A stretch of 48,175 nucleotides of DNA from an uncultured Dokdonia sp. (GTDB lineage: Bacteria; Bacteroidota; Bacteroidia; Flavobacteriales; Flavobacteriaceae), in contig NZ_CANLNH010000025.1 in assembly GCF_947492535.1 (NCBI RefSeq), forward strand, positions 1 to 48,175, given 5' to 3'. Both the position numbers and the translations under genes were made by a program. The notes under the pieces were generated by a model. It did no database searches and was not told the DNA's origin. It saw only the letters and a list, made by a program, of their open reading frames with translations. Positions 1 through 8,540 of the stretch are shown piece after piece. Position 1 is the first letter of the stretch. Each line of letters starts with the position of its first letter.

Positions 1-77
1 TTCGTTATTCGTTATTCGTTATTCGTTATTCGTTATTCGTTATTCGTTATTCGTTATTCGTTATTCGTTATTCGTTA
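1..77. repeat. Heptanucleotide tandem array (TTCGTTA)11
   Basis: Eleven exact, uninterrupted copies of TTCGTTA are visible and the array runs off the left window edge, so its full length is unknown. Its last three bases supply the TAA stop codon of the minus-strand gene that follows. Read on the minus strand the unit is TAACGAA, which gives stop codons in all three frames, so changes in copy number would not extend the neighbouring protein. Confidence 0.95.
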
Positions 78-320
78 GGCTTGTGCCTGTGGAGCCCATG
101 AAGCACATAACATACCTGGAGCAGATTTTTCAGGGTTAGCGCAATCACTTTTTTCGTATCGAGAGCAGGTTACACAGTTACGTTCATCTTTAATTGAAGC
201 TTTCATTTCGAAGCTATAACAAGTATAATGTGTATTTACGTGCACGCTGTGTTTTGTACAAAAATTTCCGTCTTTTAATTGATCACAATTACTACAATTG
301 TGTGCGAGTCTAATAGCCAT
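75..320 (-). CDS. Cys-rich small protein with duplicated four-Cys module
   Basis: This encodes 81 residues with eight cysteines in two matching groups: C9-x2-C12-x8-C21-x12-C34 and C49-x2-C52-x7-C60-x11-C72. The spacing suggests an internal duplication of a small metal-binding (probably zinc) or Fe-S module; metal identity is inference. There is no signal peptide or membrane segment, so it is probably cytoplasmic. The family is not recognised by name. Its stop codon is formed by the first unit of the adjoining heptamer array. The ATG at 318-320 is the only plausible start. It is a real gene by its ordered Cys pattern, but its role is unknown. Confidence 0.7.
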   Translation of the reverse strand: MAIRLAHNCSNCDQLKDGNFCTKHSVHVNTHYTCYSFEMKASIKDERNCVTCSRYEKSDCANPEKSAPGMLCASWAPQAQA

Positions 321-444
321 AGTTCTTTTTTTAGTGATTAATTACTTAAATGTAGCAACCAATGGTTTTAGAAACAATATAAATAACTGTTTGAGAGCGA
401 TTTGTATTTAGATTGAATTAAGATAACATACTGTTGATATAATA

Positions 445-464
445 TACGCTTTCGCGAAAGCGTA
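445..464. repeat. Iterated palindrome, intergenic copy (20-bp perfect)
   Basis: TACGCTTTCGCGAAAGCGTA is a perfect inverted repeat with no spacer. It lies between two divergent genes. Confidence 0.9.
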
Positions 465-544
465 ATAACTCATCTAAATATATAGTTTACTCATTCAAAA
501 GGACCGTTCCCATATTGCCGTATTTATTTTGGTATTCGTTTTGA

Positions 545-552
545 TAGTTTTG
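545..552 (+). promoter_or_regulatory. Possible Bacteroidota -7 box (TAgtTTTG)
   Basis: This matches the TAnnTTTG consensus 20 bases before the lipoprotein ATG. No TTG at normal -33 spacing is seen; the candidates lie 13 or 27 bases upstream, so only the -7 half is supported. Confidence 0.35.
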
Positions 553-572
553 GGGAAACAATATCAAAACAA

Positions 573-1034
573 ATGAAAAAAGCACTACTTATTCTATGCA
601 TGGCGCTAGGTTGCCTTAGTTGTAAAACATCAAACAAAGTAACAGGAACAACAACATTAGGAGGTGTACTTCCTATGTATTCTAGTGAAAATATCGAACC
701 CTTTCTTGATATTACCGAAATATCTAAAGATGCGACGTATGGGTATTCTGAAAAAAATCCTATTATGATAGGAGGAAAGTTTACCAATGGAGCTAGTAAT
801 CAAAAGCGTTATTTCGCTTCCTTGGCAGGACCTAATGGAGAGGTTGTAAAATTTGTGAGATTAGGAAGTTGTTGTGGTTACAAAAGTGACAATGCAATGC
901 TAGGAGGAATGGCTTTATTAGATAAATATCAACTCACCTATGATGGTTTAAAAGAGCCATTAATTTTTTATATCAGTTTTTATGACGAAGAAAAAGCATT
1001 TGTCCCTAAAGGATTAACTCCTCGTGAGAATTAA
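573..1034 (+). CDS. Small lipoprotein, function unknown
   Basis: The 153-residue product has a short lipoprotein signal ending in LSC (Cys17), so the mature protein should be anchored to the envelope. The body contains a Gly-Ser-Cys-Cys-Gly-Tyr motif in the middle and a C-terminal segment rich in Tyr, Phe and acidic residues. Similar small flavobacterial lipoproteins with a GSCC-Y-K-S motif exist; from memory some carry a dubious aldolase name, which nothing in this sequence supports. It is monocistronic, with guaB starting 134 bases downstream under its own promoter. The ATG at 573 directly precedes the signal peptide. Confidence 0.7.
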   Translation: MKKALLILCMALGCLSCKTSNKVTGTTTLGGVLPMYSSENIEPFLDITEISKDATYGYSEKNPIMIGGKFTNGASNQKRYFASLAGPNGEVVKFVRLGSCCGYKSDNAMLGGMALLDKYQLTYDGLKEPLIFYISFYDEEKAFVPKGLTPREN

Positions 1035-1042
1035 AGTTTTCG

Positions 1043-1075
1043 TTGCTTACAGTGTTCATTTTATCACTATCTTTG
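1043..1075 (+). promoter_or_regulatory. Candidate guaB promoter (TTG-N22-TAtcTTTG)
   Basis: TTG at 1043-1045 and TATCTTTG at 1068-1075 fit the Bacteroidota housekeeping promoter pattern. This predicts a transcript start near 1082 and a leader of about 85 bases. That leader carries a palindrome copy at 1121-1134. Confidence 0.6.
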
Positions 1076-1120
1076 CACGCAATTAAATGTTAACTAGTAA
1101 ATACTAATCTTAGTTTTTAC

Positions 1121-1134
1121 GCTTTCGCGAAAGC
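1121..1134. repeat. Iterated palindrome in the guaB leader
   Basis: GCTTTCGCGAAAGC lies between the predicted guaB transcription start and its ATG, so it would be transcribed and could fold as a 7-bp stem. Confidence 0.9.
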
Positions 1135-1168
1135 ATATAATAGTAGCGAAATATAAAACATAATTGCA

Positions 1169-2641
1169 ATGACTGCACACGAGAACAAAATCTTAGGAGA
1201 AGGTCTTACATATGACGACGTACTTCTAGTCCCAGCTTTTTCTGAAGTACTCCCAAGAGAAGTAAGTATACGAGCAAAATTTACTAAAAATATTACACTA
1301 AATGTACCTATCATATCTGCCGCGATGGATACGGTTACAGAAAGCCGTATGGCTATTGCTATAGCGCAAGAAGGAGGCATAGGTGTACTGCATAAGAATA
1401 TGACGATAGAGCAACAAGCGACGAAAGTACGTAAAGTAAAACGTGCTGAAAGCGGAATGATTATAGATCCTGTAACCTTACCGTTAAGTTCTATAGTATC
1501 TGATGCAAAAAATGCAATGCGAGAACATAGTATTGGAGGGATTCCTATCGTAGATGATGCAGGTAAATTGTTAGGTATTGTTACCAACAGAGACCTTCGT
1601 TTTGAAAAAGATAACGATCGCCCAGTAGCAGAAGTGATGACATCTGAAAACCTAGTAACTGCCGAAGAAGGAACATCACTAGTACAAGCTGAGGAGATTT
1701 TACAAGATCATAAAATAGAAAAACTACCCGTTGTCACTGATGATAATACTTTGGTGGGACTTATTACATTTAGAGATATTACAAAACTTACGCTAAAACC
1801 AAATGCCAATAAAGATTCGTATGGTCGTTTACGTGTAGCTGCTGCAATTGGAGTTACAGGTGATGCGGTAGAGCGTGCAGGTGCTTTAGTCAAAGCAGGT
1901 GTTGATGCAATCGTCATTGATACTGCACACGGACATACAAAAGGCGTTGTAGCGGTACTTAAAGAAGTAAAAGCTGCATACCCTAACTTAGATTGTGTGG
2001 TAGGTAATATAGCTACAGGAGAAGCTGCAAAATACCTAGTAGAAGCAGGAGCCGATGCTGTTAAAGTCGGAATAGGACCAGGGTCTATCTGTACAACACG
2101 TGTTGTTGCAGGAGTTGGTTTTCCTCAATTTTCTGCAGTACTAGAATGTGCGGCGGCAATAAAAGGATCTGGTGTGCCTGTCATAGCAGATGGAGGAATC
2201 CGTTATACGGGAGATATTCCTAAAGCCATTGCAGCAGGAGCCGATTGTGTAATGCTTGGATCGCTACTCGCAGGAACTAAAGAATCTCCAGGAGAAACCA
2301 TCATCTATGAAGGACGTAAGTTTAAATCATATCGCGGTATGGGCTCTGTAGAAGCGATGAAAAAAGGATCTAAAGATCGGTACTTCCAAGATGTAGAAGA
2401 TGATATTAAAAAATTAGTTCCAGAAGGCATTGTAGGTCGTGTACCTTATAAAGGAGAATTAAATGAAAGTATTCACCAATTTGTAGGAGGTCTACGAGCT
2501 GGAATGGGATATTGTGGTGCTAAAGATATTGACACACTAAAAGAAAATGGACGTTTTGTGAAGATTACAGCAAGCGGAATTCACGAAAGTCACCCGCATG
2601 ATGTAACAATTACAAAAGAAGCTCCTAATTATAGTAGGTAA
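1169..2641 (+). CDS. guaB: Inosine-5'-monophosphate dehydrogenase
   Basis: It oxidises IMP to XMP with NAD+, the committed step to GMP, in the cytoplasm. The 490 residues match the usual length. The TIM-barrel catalytic domain is split by two CBS domains (about residues 95-205). The catalytic loop reads GPGSICTTR with the nucleophilic cysteine at residue 308, followed by VVAGVG; the phosphate-binding [10 protein letters not shown] segment and the flap region near YKG are also present. The ATG at 1169 starts MTAHENK, which runs into the conserved [10 protein letters not shown]. It sits alone between its own promoter and a strong bidirectional terminator. Identification is secure. Confidence 0.98.
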   Translation: MTAHENKILGEGLTYDDVLLVPAFSEVLPREVSIRAKFTKNITLNVPIISAAMDTVTESRMAIAIAQEGGIGVLHKNMTIEQQATKVRKVKRAESGMIIDPVTLPLSSIVSDAKNAMREHSIGGIPIVDDAGKLLGIVTNRDLRFEKDNDRPVAEVMTSENLVTAEEGTSLVQAEEILQDHKIEKLPVVTDDNTLVGLITFRDITKLTLKPNANKDSYGRLRVAAAIGVTGDAVERAGALVKAGVDAIVIDTAHGHTKGVVAVLKEVKAAYPNLDCVVGNIATGEAAKYLVEAGADAVKVGIGPGSICTTRVVAGVGFPQFSAVLECAAAIKGSGVPVIADGGIRYTGDIPKAIAAGADCVMLGSLLAGTKESPGETIIYEGRKFKSYRGMGSVEAMKKGSKDRYFQDVEDDIKKLVPEGIVGRVPYKGELNESIHQFVGGLRAGMGYCGAKDIDTLKENGRFVKITASGIHESHPHDVTITKEAPNYSR

Positions 2642-2685
2642 GAATACAATATGTTTATTGGCACCGCCAAAGGGATTAACACTCC

Positions 2686-2750
2686 AAGGCTTGCCTCGAA
2701 ATTAAAATTCAGTCTCGTATAAATGCATCTTGGGCTTGCCCCGAGGTAGT
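2686..2750. repeat. Degenerate intergenic repeat (GGCTTGCCnCGAgg)
   Basis: Two related segments, AAGGCTTGCCTCGA (2686-2699) and GGGCTTGCCCCGAGG (2732-2746), lie between guaB and its terminator. They look like copies of one short interspersed element, with nothing coding between them. Confidence 0.45.
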
Positions 2751-2763
2751 TTACTAAACAAAA

Positions 2764-2790
2764 AATGCCTAGTCTTTTTGACTAGGCATT
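2764..2790. terminator. Bidirectional intrinsic terminator after guaB
   Basis: A perfect 11-bp stem (AATGCCTAGTC / GACTAGGCATT) closes a TTTTT loop, with A-runs on the left and T-runs on the right. It can serve guaB and the convergent minus-strand lipoprotein gene. Confidence 0.9.
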
Positions 2791-2810
2791 TTTTGTTTTT
2801 AATAAGTTTC

Positions 2811-3422
2811 TTACTCTACAGAAAAGAAATATAATCCCTCAGAAGTATCGATATTAGGTAATGTTGAAACAATACCACAATTGTCAAACGCTATTGTGTT
2901 TGGATTTCCATCTACAGGGTAATTAGATAAGATTTCTGTGTTCCTATCCGTATTTGTAATGCTGGTATCAAAATTCCAACTTAGAATATAGTCACCTTCA
3001 TCGATTGGCTTTAAACCAATTCTATAGCGATATTGAGAACTGTCATCAGAAAGTGCCCCTTCAATAGCTAAACCTCCATTGGGACATGCACCTAATCGAG
3101 AAGTTTGTCCAACTGCTTCAATAATTTCAAAATTATTAATAGCATCTACACTATTACTCTGATTTGTTGCAGGCCTTAGTCTATAAATAGAAACCAAATC
3201 TCCATTGTTAAAATCGTTAGGAATAGAATCTCCGAGTGTTTCATTAAAGGCAAGAGAAGAAACATTACCAGTAATCCATAAAGTGTCATTCATAGAAATA
3301 TTGGCATCAGATACGGTAGCTTTAAAATTATTAGTTATGATGACTTCGTCAGGTTCATCATCACATTGAAAAGACATAAGTAATAATGATAAAACGAATA
3401 AGAGAGAAAGGGACTTTTTCAT
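2811..3422 (-). CDS. Secreted lipoprotein, unknown function
   Basis: From the ATG at 3420-3422 the product is 203 residues with a lipoprotein signal ending in MSFQC (Cys20) and an acidic linker DDEPDE after it. That start places the signal peptide at the N terminus; an upstream in-frame Met (3449) would add nine polar residues and is less likely. The mature part is mostly beta-prone, with single cysteines near its middle and C-terminal end. No known domain is recognised. The gene is monocistronic and converges on guaB. Confidence 0.65.
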   Translation of the reverse strand: MKKSLSLLFVLSLLLMSFQCDDEPDEVIITNNFKATVSDANISMNDTLWITGNVSSLAFNETLGDSIPNDFNNGDLVSIYRLRPATNQSNSVDAINNFEIIEAVGQTSRLGACPNGGLAIEGALSDDSSQYRYRIGLKPIDEGDYILSWNFDTSITNTDRNTEILSNYPVDGNPNTIAFDNCGIVSTLPNIDTSEGLYFFSVE

Positions 3423-3647
3423 AATTGAATTGTTTTTTGAGTGATACATTCTTTAGTATTAAACAATTCATTTTACAAGAGTCCTACTGTCATCCGTGTT
3501 AATTAATGTTAACGTAAAAAAAATAATTAAGGAATAATTGACAATCTTGAAAAGAAGTATGATGTATTAAGTGTCTTATTGAATAAAGAGGATTATTGTT
3601 GGCAGTTATTTGATAAGTAAATAGTTAGAGTGTGCTCATAAAGCAAT

Positions 3648-4121
3648 TTATTGTCTGCTTTGCTTTGCTATAAATGCATCCAATGTTTTTTTAGTTTGGG
3701 CTTGTAGTTTATTTTTGAAAAAGTTAGTTCCTCCAATTAATTTCCCTTTAAACCCTAAAGCTTGTCCAGCCCATTTATGTAAATTAAAGTAATCAATATG
3801 CTTCACGATTTTACCATCTTTAAACTCAAAAGTAGCATCTATTTTATTATGAACTTTCCTTCCAGTTTTACTAAAGTGATATAGTGCTTCCCAATGAGCG
3901 GTTCCTTTGCTTTCAGTATATGTAATATTAGAGAATGTAACTAAAAACTCTTTGTCTTTTTGAGAATTACATAGCATACGCCACATTTGACCAGGTTGTT
4001 CTCCAGTAAGAATCCCAAAAGCAGGATCTTCAAAATGAATGTCTTTATGATAACATTCAATCATCCCTTCTGGGTCTTTGGCCGCAAATGCCGTATAAAA
4101 TTTTTCAATGGTCTCTTTCAT
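3648..4121 (-). CDS. NTF2-like / SnoaL-fold protein
   Basis: The 157-residue product begins METIEKFYTAF after the initiator pair MK, typical of the NTF2-like superfamily, with the D-P-E-G-M-I-E-C-Y-H and FEDPAFG segments that line the fold's pocket. No signal peptide is present, so it is likely cytoplasmic. The substrate is unknown; members include small-molecule isomerases and non-catalytic binders. I chose the ATG at 4119-4121, ten bases after the upstream FKBP gene's stop. An upstream TTG (4148) would overlap that gene. The short gap suggests an operon with the FKBP gene. Confidence 0.75.
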   Translation of the reverse strand: MKETIEKFYTAFAAKDPEGMIECYHKDIHFEDPAFGILTGEQPGQMWRMLCNSQKDKEFLVTFSNITYTESKGTAHWEALYHFSKTGRKVHNKIDATFEFKDGKIVKHIDYFNLHKWAGQALGFKGKLIGGTNFFKNKLQAQTKKTLDAFIAKQSRQ

Positions 4122-4131
4122 ACTAAAATGA

Positions 4132-4545
4132 TTAATGTATAATATCAATAAGCTCTATTCTATATACTAAGATAGAGTCTTTAGATAGAATAGGTGGATA
4201 ACTAGAGCGTTTACTTAATGAGGTTGGAACAATAAGTTTTCGGATTTCCCCTTTTTTCATACCACGTACACCTTCATCTACTCCCTGTATCACCATTTTT
4301 CCTCCAAGTGTGAATTGAATGGGATCCATTCCTGCAGATGAAAAAATAACAGTTCCATCTCTATACGAAGTACTTTCATGTATTTTTACATCTTGTCCAG
4401 TCTTAGCTTCTTCACCAGTACCTTCTTTAAGAATTTTATATTGTAATCCAGAAGGAGTGGTTACCATATCATCTTGTTGCTGTATGTTTTTTTGACAACT
4501 CAATAATAGGATAGACAAGGTGATTATAGATACTAATTTTGTCAT
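4132..4545 (-). CDS. FKBP-type peptidyl-prolyl isomerase lipoprotein
   Basis: This predicts a cis-trans prolyl isomerase anchored to the envelope. A signal ending LLLSC (Cys17) precedes TPSGLQYKILKEGTG, the usual start of FKBP domains. The VIQGVDEGVRGMKKGE segment is also characteristic. At 137 residues it is a minimal single FKBP domain. The active-site strand that usually reads YxGxLxDG is altered (here ESTSYRDGTVI), so catalytic efficiency is uncertain. It is the first gene of a two-gene minus-strand unit with the NTF2-like gene. Confidence 0.85.
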   Translation of the reverse strand: MTKLVSIITLSILLLSCQKNIQQQDDMVTTPSGLQYKILKEGTGEEAKTGQDVKIHESTSYRDGTVIFSSAGMDPIQFTLGGKMVIQGVDEGVRGMKKGEIRKLIVPTSLSKRSSYPPILSKDSILVYRIELIDIIH

Positions 4546-4640
4546 ACGTTTAATTTCTTTCTAAGATACAATACACTATTTAATTAGTACAATATCATAC
4601 ATTAATACTTTTGAAAATATAGAATATGTATTTTAGAGAG

Positions 4641-5147
4641 ATGAAGCAGTTCGTTATTTTTTATTATATTCTTTTAAGTGTCTTATTCTCATGTAAAGAC
4701 AAATCGAAAGAACCTTATATCATTCCAGAAAATGTGATACATTTATTAACGGCAGATTCGGTGAAATCGTGGAAGATTGCAAAGCGATATAATGGAAAGA
4801 CGCGCATGAACATGGGGAACTGCTTTTTAGGCTACAGATTACGCTTTCGCGAAAGCGGACTCCTATCTGATAACAATGGTTTACAGAAAGATTGTGGTCC
4901 TTCTCTAGAAGCAACATGGGAAATCACTACTTCTGAAAAAGGGGCATATTTTTTAAAATTTAAAAGTGATCAAATTCCTGGCTTACTAAACCAAGAATCT
5001 GATGAAAAGTTTTTTAAAATTTTATATATAAGTGAAGATTCTCTTACGCTTTCTTATGTGCACAAACAATTCAATCAACGTCGCAGAATTACAGATTATA
5101 TGGTGCGAGAAGATGTAGAAGTAAAAGATCGTGAATTTCACTGGTAG
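4641..5147 (+). CDS. Lipocalin-like lipoprotein with embedded palindrome
   Basis: From the ATG at 4641 the product has 168 residues and a lipoprotein signal ending LFSC (Cys18). The KSWKIAKRY start followed by alternating beta strands resembles lipocalin-like lipoproteins of Bacteroidota; the ligand is unknown. An earlier ATG at 4626 would add MYFRE and is less likely. A 16-bp palindrome copy (4842-4857) lies in frame and encodes the RFRES of LRFRESG. The stop is eight bases from the convergent LRR gene, with no clear terminator between them. Confidence 0.65.
   Translation: MKQFVIFYYILLSVLFSCKDKSKEPYIIPENVIHLLTADSVKSWKIAKRYNGKTRMNMGNCFLGYRLRFRESGLLSDNNGLQKDCGPSLEATWEITTSEKGAYFLKFKSDQIPGLLNQESDEKFFKILYISEDSLTLSYVHKQFNQRRRITDYMVREDVEVKDREFHW
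4842..4857. repeat. Iterated palindrome inside lipocalin-like gene
   Basis: CGCTTTCGCGAAAGCG is read in the frame that gives Arg-Phe-Arg-Glu-Ser. Confidence 0.9.
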
Positions 5148-5155
5148 TATTATCC

Positions 5156-5821
5156 TTAGTTACAATCTAAGGATAAGGTATCACCATCATCGATAACCCA
5201 ATTTGTACGGGTGTTATCTAGTTGTGATTGACTTACCTTGATACAATTTAAAGGGTTATCAAGTACTTCTAAGGTAAAGAGTTCTGGGTTATTTGATACA
5301 TCTAGTGATGTAATATTATTACCATCTAAAATCAAAAATTGCAGTTGTTGGTTATTGGTAACATCAATTTCAGAAACACTATTTCCTTTCAATTCTAGCT
5401 TTTCCAAGTTGGGCATGTTTCTCACATCAATTCCTGAGATATTATTGTTTTCTAGAAAAATAAATTTCACTCTGTTATTTTGTGATAGGTCTATTGTTGT
5501 TAACTGATTATCATTTAGCCATAAATTGTAAAGGTTTGTAAAGCCTTCTATCCCTGTGAGATCAGAAATTCCTTTTTCGTTAAGAACTAAATCCATGACA
5601 TCTTCAATATTTTCTGTAGGAACAGAACCATCTAATTCGTCATCTAAATTTAAATCAATCAATGCCATCTCAAACGCAGTATCTGTAATTAACGTACGTT
5701 GAACTTCTTGATTTATAGGATCTACTGGAGGTGTGTCAGCGTTATCGTCACTACAAGAAGTAATGCATAAGGCTATTATACACAGAGTAATAACTGGGAG
5801 AATATGGTTTGGAAATTTCAT
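5156..5821 (-). CDS. Leucine-rich-repeat lipoprotein
   Basis: The 221-residue product has a lipoprotein signal ending ITSC (Cys23), an acidic-Pro linker, and about five LRR units of roughly 21 residues of the form L-x-x-L-x-L-x-x-N-x-(L/I)-x-x-(I/L)-D-(L/V)-x-x-N. Such proteins usually act in surface binding. The C terminus lacks a T9SS sorting domain, so surface exposure would depend on lipoprotein export. The ATG at 5819-5821 precedes the signal. It is convergent with the lipocalin-like gene. Confidence 0.85.
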   Translation of the reverse strand: MKFPNHILPVITLCIIALCITSCSDDNADTPPVDPINQEVQRTLITDTAFEMALIDLNLDDELDGSVPTENIEDVMDLVLNEKGISDLTGIEGFTNLYNLWLNDNQLTTIDLSQNNRVKFIFLENNNISGIDVRNMPNLEKLELKGNSVSEIDVTNNQQLQFLILDGNNITSLDVSNNPELFTLEVLDNPLNCIKVSQSQLDNTRTNWVIDDGDTLSLDCN

Positions 5822-5899
5822 AATTAGATAGTTTAGTGCTTCTAAAGTATGAAAATTTCTATTTTGTTTAATTATTTTTTAAAAAAGTTTAACAAAATG

Positions 5900-6982
5900 T
5901 TATTTAGGAAATAATGTTTTATCAAGTCCAGGAACGATACGCAATGCGTTTTTGTAATATACTTTTTTAAGGACATCGTCAGGTAAATCTAATCCGTACA
6001 TTGCCCAAAAAGCATGGTATTTTTTGTGATATGGAAAGTATTCATCATCGCTTTCTAATACTCTAAAATAAGTAGGAAATTCTTCGGGTTTCCAGCTATC
6101 TTTTCCAAATAGAATGCGGTCTTGATATTTTATAAAGAAGGCTTTGGCTTGTCTTGGCTGTCTACCTAGTTCAGCTATAATAGCGCCAATACCTACGTTC
6201 ATATTTGGCATTTCATCGAGTAGTTGACTTAATTTAGGGAGGTTATTTGCATACCATCCCATATGGGCATTGATAAATGTAGTATTTGAATGTTTTTTAA
6301 ACATACGATGTTGTTCTGCAATGAGTGTTTCCCATGGTGCAGGATTATCAGCACCTCTTTTTCTACCTGGTCGTGTTTTAAGTTCTAACCAACGTTCATT
6401 GTCTGCATTAAATTCATCCCAAAATGGCTTAGGATCTGCAGTATGGATTAATACAGGAATGCCTAATTCTCCACATTTTGCCCATATAGCATCCAGTCTT
6501 GGATCATCTACAGCAACACGTTTACCATTGATATCTTTATGACGTAAACCAAGGCTTTTATATATCTTTAATCCTCTGGCACCATTCTGAACGTCTTTTT
6601 CTAATTGAGCAACTGTTTTTGCTGTCCATCCTGTGCTTCCAACACCATCAAAATCAATATTTGCAAAAACAACAAATCTGTTTGGGTAATGATCTGCTAT
6701 ATTTTTGACTGACTTTTTTAGGCTCTCCCCAGAACGACCACTTAGATTGACCATAATCCCCATATTAAGTGTGTCCATAGCTGCTATTACTGGCGCTAAA
6801 TCTTGATTAGGCATGCGGTATTGATGACCGTGTACATCTATAAAAGGAAATTTTGCTTTTACAACTACGTCTCCTGGTACAACAAGTGTTGAGGTAGGAT
6901 TGTATTCTTCAAACGTAAGATCTTGTGCTTGTGAGGTAATAGATAGCGTTGCTATTGCTATTAAAAGTACTTTCTTATACAT
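5900..6982 (-). CDS. Secreted metal-dependent amidohydrolase (PF04909-like)
   Basis: This is a TIM-barrel hydrolase of the amidohydrolase_2 type, probably periplasmic. Of 360 residues, 1-19 form a signal peptide (cleavage near SQAQ). Metal ligands visible are H51 and H53 (DVHGHQ), H180 (VLIHTAD), H240 (INAHMGW) and D295 (FGKDSW), the expected HxH...H...H...D order. The family includes decarboxylases and lactonases; the substrate cannot be told. It stands alone, with about 100 bases separating it from the next minus-strand gene upstream. Confidence 0.88.
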   Translation of the reverse strand: MYKKVLLIAIATLSITSQAQDLTFEEYNPTSTLVVPGDVVVKAKFPFIDVHGHQYRMPNQDLAPVIAAMDTLNMGIMVNLSGRSGESLKKSVKNIADHYPNRFVVFANIDFDGVGSTGWTAKTVAQLEKDVQNGARGLKIYKSLGLRHKDINGKRVAVDDPRLDAIWAKCGELGIPVLIHTADPKPFWDEFNADNERWLELKTRPGRKRGADNPAPWETLIAEQHRMFKKHSNTTFINAHMGWYANNLPKLSQLLDEMPNMNVGIGAIIAELGRQPRQAKAFFIKYQDRILFGKDSWKPEEFPTYFRVLESDDEYFPYHKKYHAFWAMYGLDLPDDVLKKVYYKNALRIVPGLDKTLFPK

Positions 6983-7083
6983 AAAGTTGGCTTAAGGATA
7001 AAGGTCTAAGGTACTATCTAAATTTGATGCATAATAGTTTTTAAAATAGCTTTAACGTTATTTGAATATAGAAATGCTATTTT

Positions 7084-7800
7084 TTATAGTGTTTCATGCT
7101 CCAACCATTCTAATGGGGCTTCAAGTTGTTGATCACAAAACTCTAAATGAATAACTCTCCTTCGTTTTCCATTTGTCGTTCTATGGGATGCATGTAGGGT
7201 TAATGGTTTCATCAACATAACACCACCGCTCTTAACATCACATACTTTTTCTATTGCTGTGTCCCAATCTTTTTGATCTGTACGAATGATTCCTTTTTTA
7301 TGTGATGAAGGAATAACTTTTAAGGCACCATTTTGTTGGGTTGTATCGTCCAAATGTATTCTAATCGTAGTACTGTTTTCTAGGAATTTTAATGGTGGTT
7401 GAACTCCATATTGACCTTTTTTATGTGTCCAATTTTTATAATTAAGCCTCTCTGTTTTTTGATTTACAGAAATACTAATATCCTGATGATATGGAACAAA
7501 CCAATTTGAGGTGGGTGGTTTATCAAAATAAATTCCTTTTGTTAAGAAATAAGGTCCATTAAAGATAGTAGATAGTAAAGAACGTAAGTTCTTATTAACT
7601 ATAATTTCTTTGAGATTTGGAATGTTTTTAAGAAGTTGTCTTATTGCAAATAAGTCATTAGTTTTTAAGAAACCTTCACTATGTTGCGTAGTTTCATCTA
7701 TACATCTTATTAGTTGTTGTATTTCAGACGCTGAATACAAGTTATCTAAAATAATATACCCTTGTTTATCAAGTATGTATTTTAGATTTTGTTTCTTCAA
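7084..7800 (-). CDS. Phytanoyl-CoA dioxygenase (PhyH) family protein
   Basis: This is a putative Fe(II)/2-oxoglutarate-dependent oxygenase of 238 residues. The iron ligands fit H105-x-D107 (PYHQD) and H203 (LTLHASH), with R213 or a neighbour in the GKRRR stretch for 2-oxoglutarate. Also present are the G-A-L-K-V-I-P-S-S-H turn and G-G-V-M-L-M-K-P-L typical of PhyH proteins. No signal peptide is present, so it is cytoplasmic. The start lies five bases after the stop of the SGNH lipoprotein gene, indicating one transcript. The substrate is unknown. Confidence 0.88.
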   Translation of the reverse strand: MKKQNLKYILDKQGYIILDNLYSASEIQQLIRCIDETTQHSEGFLKTNDLFAIRQLLKNIPNLKEIIVNKNLRSLLSTIFNGPYFLTKGIYFDKPPTSNWFVPYHQDISISVNQKTERLNYKNWTHKKGQYGVQPPLKFLENSTTIRIHLDDTTQQNGALKVIPSSHKKGIIRTDQKDWDTAIEKVCDVKSGGVMLMKPLTLHASHRTTNGKRRRVIHLEFCDQQLEAPLEWLEHETL

Positions 7801-7805
7801 TTAAG

Positions 7806-8540
7806 TTATCTTTCTAAGTTCAAATCTACCGCTTCAAAATATCTATCAGCAACTACTTTTGCTCCTAATATATTATAATGTAATTGGTCAGCTAATAAAA
7901 GATCATACCAATCTGAAGCCATATCTACTGCAATTACACTTGAATCATCTGTAGTACGTTCTTCAGAAACTCCTAATATAGCATCATTAAATCCATTAAA
8001 AATTAATATATTTTCTTCCGTGTAGAGATCAGATACAGCAGGTGCAATTTGCTCTATAAAGATAGTAATATCAGGATTATGATCTTGCAAAATATCAATA
8101 ATTCCATGTATGTTTTGTATTGCTTCTTCATTTGAAACGTTACGTACTAAATCATTTCCTCCAATACCTAATAGAATAATATCTGGCATTTCTACACTTG
8201 CTAATGTTCCTTCTAAAGAAGCCAGTAAGTTCTTTGTTGTATAACCGCCTACACCGCCATGTTCATTATCAAAGTCTAATCCTTCTACTAACGGATATTC
8301 ACTCGTATCTATATTTGGACCTAAAAAATCAACGGTCCAATTATTTTCAATAAAATTTTTCCAGAGCTCAAAACGATAACTTTCGTGATTAGGTCTATTT
8401 CCTTGAACTCTTGAATCTCCAAGCGTTAATATATTTACTTCATATGCAGGAGGTGTATCTTCAATACCACCTTCATCGGTACATGAAACGAGAATAAAGA
8501 AAACGAATAAAACGGCTAGTTTGTATATTTTTTGGGACAT
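7806..8540 (-). CDS. SGNH/GDSL-type esterase lipoprotein
   Basis: This predicts an envelope-anchored esterase of 244 residues. The signal ends LVSC (Cys20). Block I reads LTLGDSRVQG with catalytic Ser43, the block III-like motif is GIGGNDL (Asn129), and block V is DQLHYN with Asp218 and His221. All four SGNH positions can be placed. It is first in the unit with the PhyH gene; the pair may act on one acylated or methylated substrate, which is inference. It is bordered upstream by a long AT-rich gap. Confidence 0.87.
   Translation of the reverse strand: MSQKIYKLAVLFVFFILVSCTDEGGIEDTPPAYEVNILTLGDSRVQGNRPNHESYRFELWKNFIENNWTVDFLGPNIDTSEYPLVEGLDFDNEHGGVGGYTTKNLLASLEGTLASVEMPDIILLGIGGNDLVRNVSNEEAIQNIHGIIDILQDHNPDITIFIEQIAPAVSDLYTEENILIFNGFNDAILGVSEERTTDDSSVIAVDMASDWYDLLLADQLHYNILGAKVVADRYFEAVDLNLER

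Larger units (their letters stand above)
321..572. other. Intergenic region with one palindrome copy
   Basis: This stretch separates two divergent genes. It holds one perfect 20-bp palindrome and a promoter-like box near its right end. No further gene was seen. Confidence 0.7.

Noticed and set aside
1-77. Possible CRISPR or telomere-like array
   Set aside because: The unit is seven bases with no spacers, so it is a simple tandem repeat.
524-787. Minus-strand frame across the first lipoprotein gene
   Set aside because: It overlaps a well-supported lipoprotein gene on the other strand and has no protein-like features.
1035-1168. Purine riboswitch upstream of guaB
   Set aside because: The leader is about 85 bases with no recognisable purine aptamer; only a palindrome and a promoter are visible.
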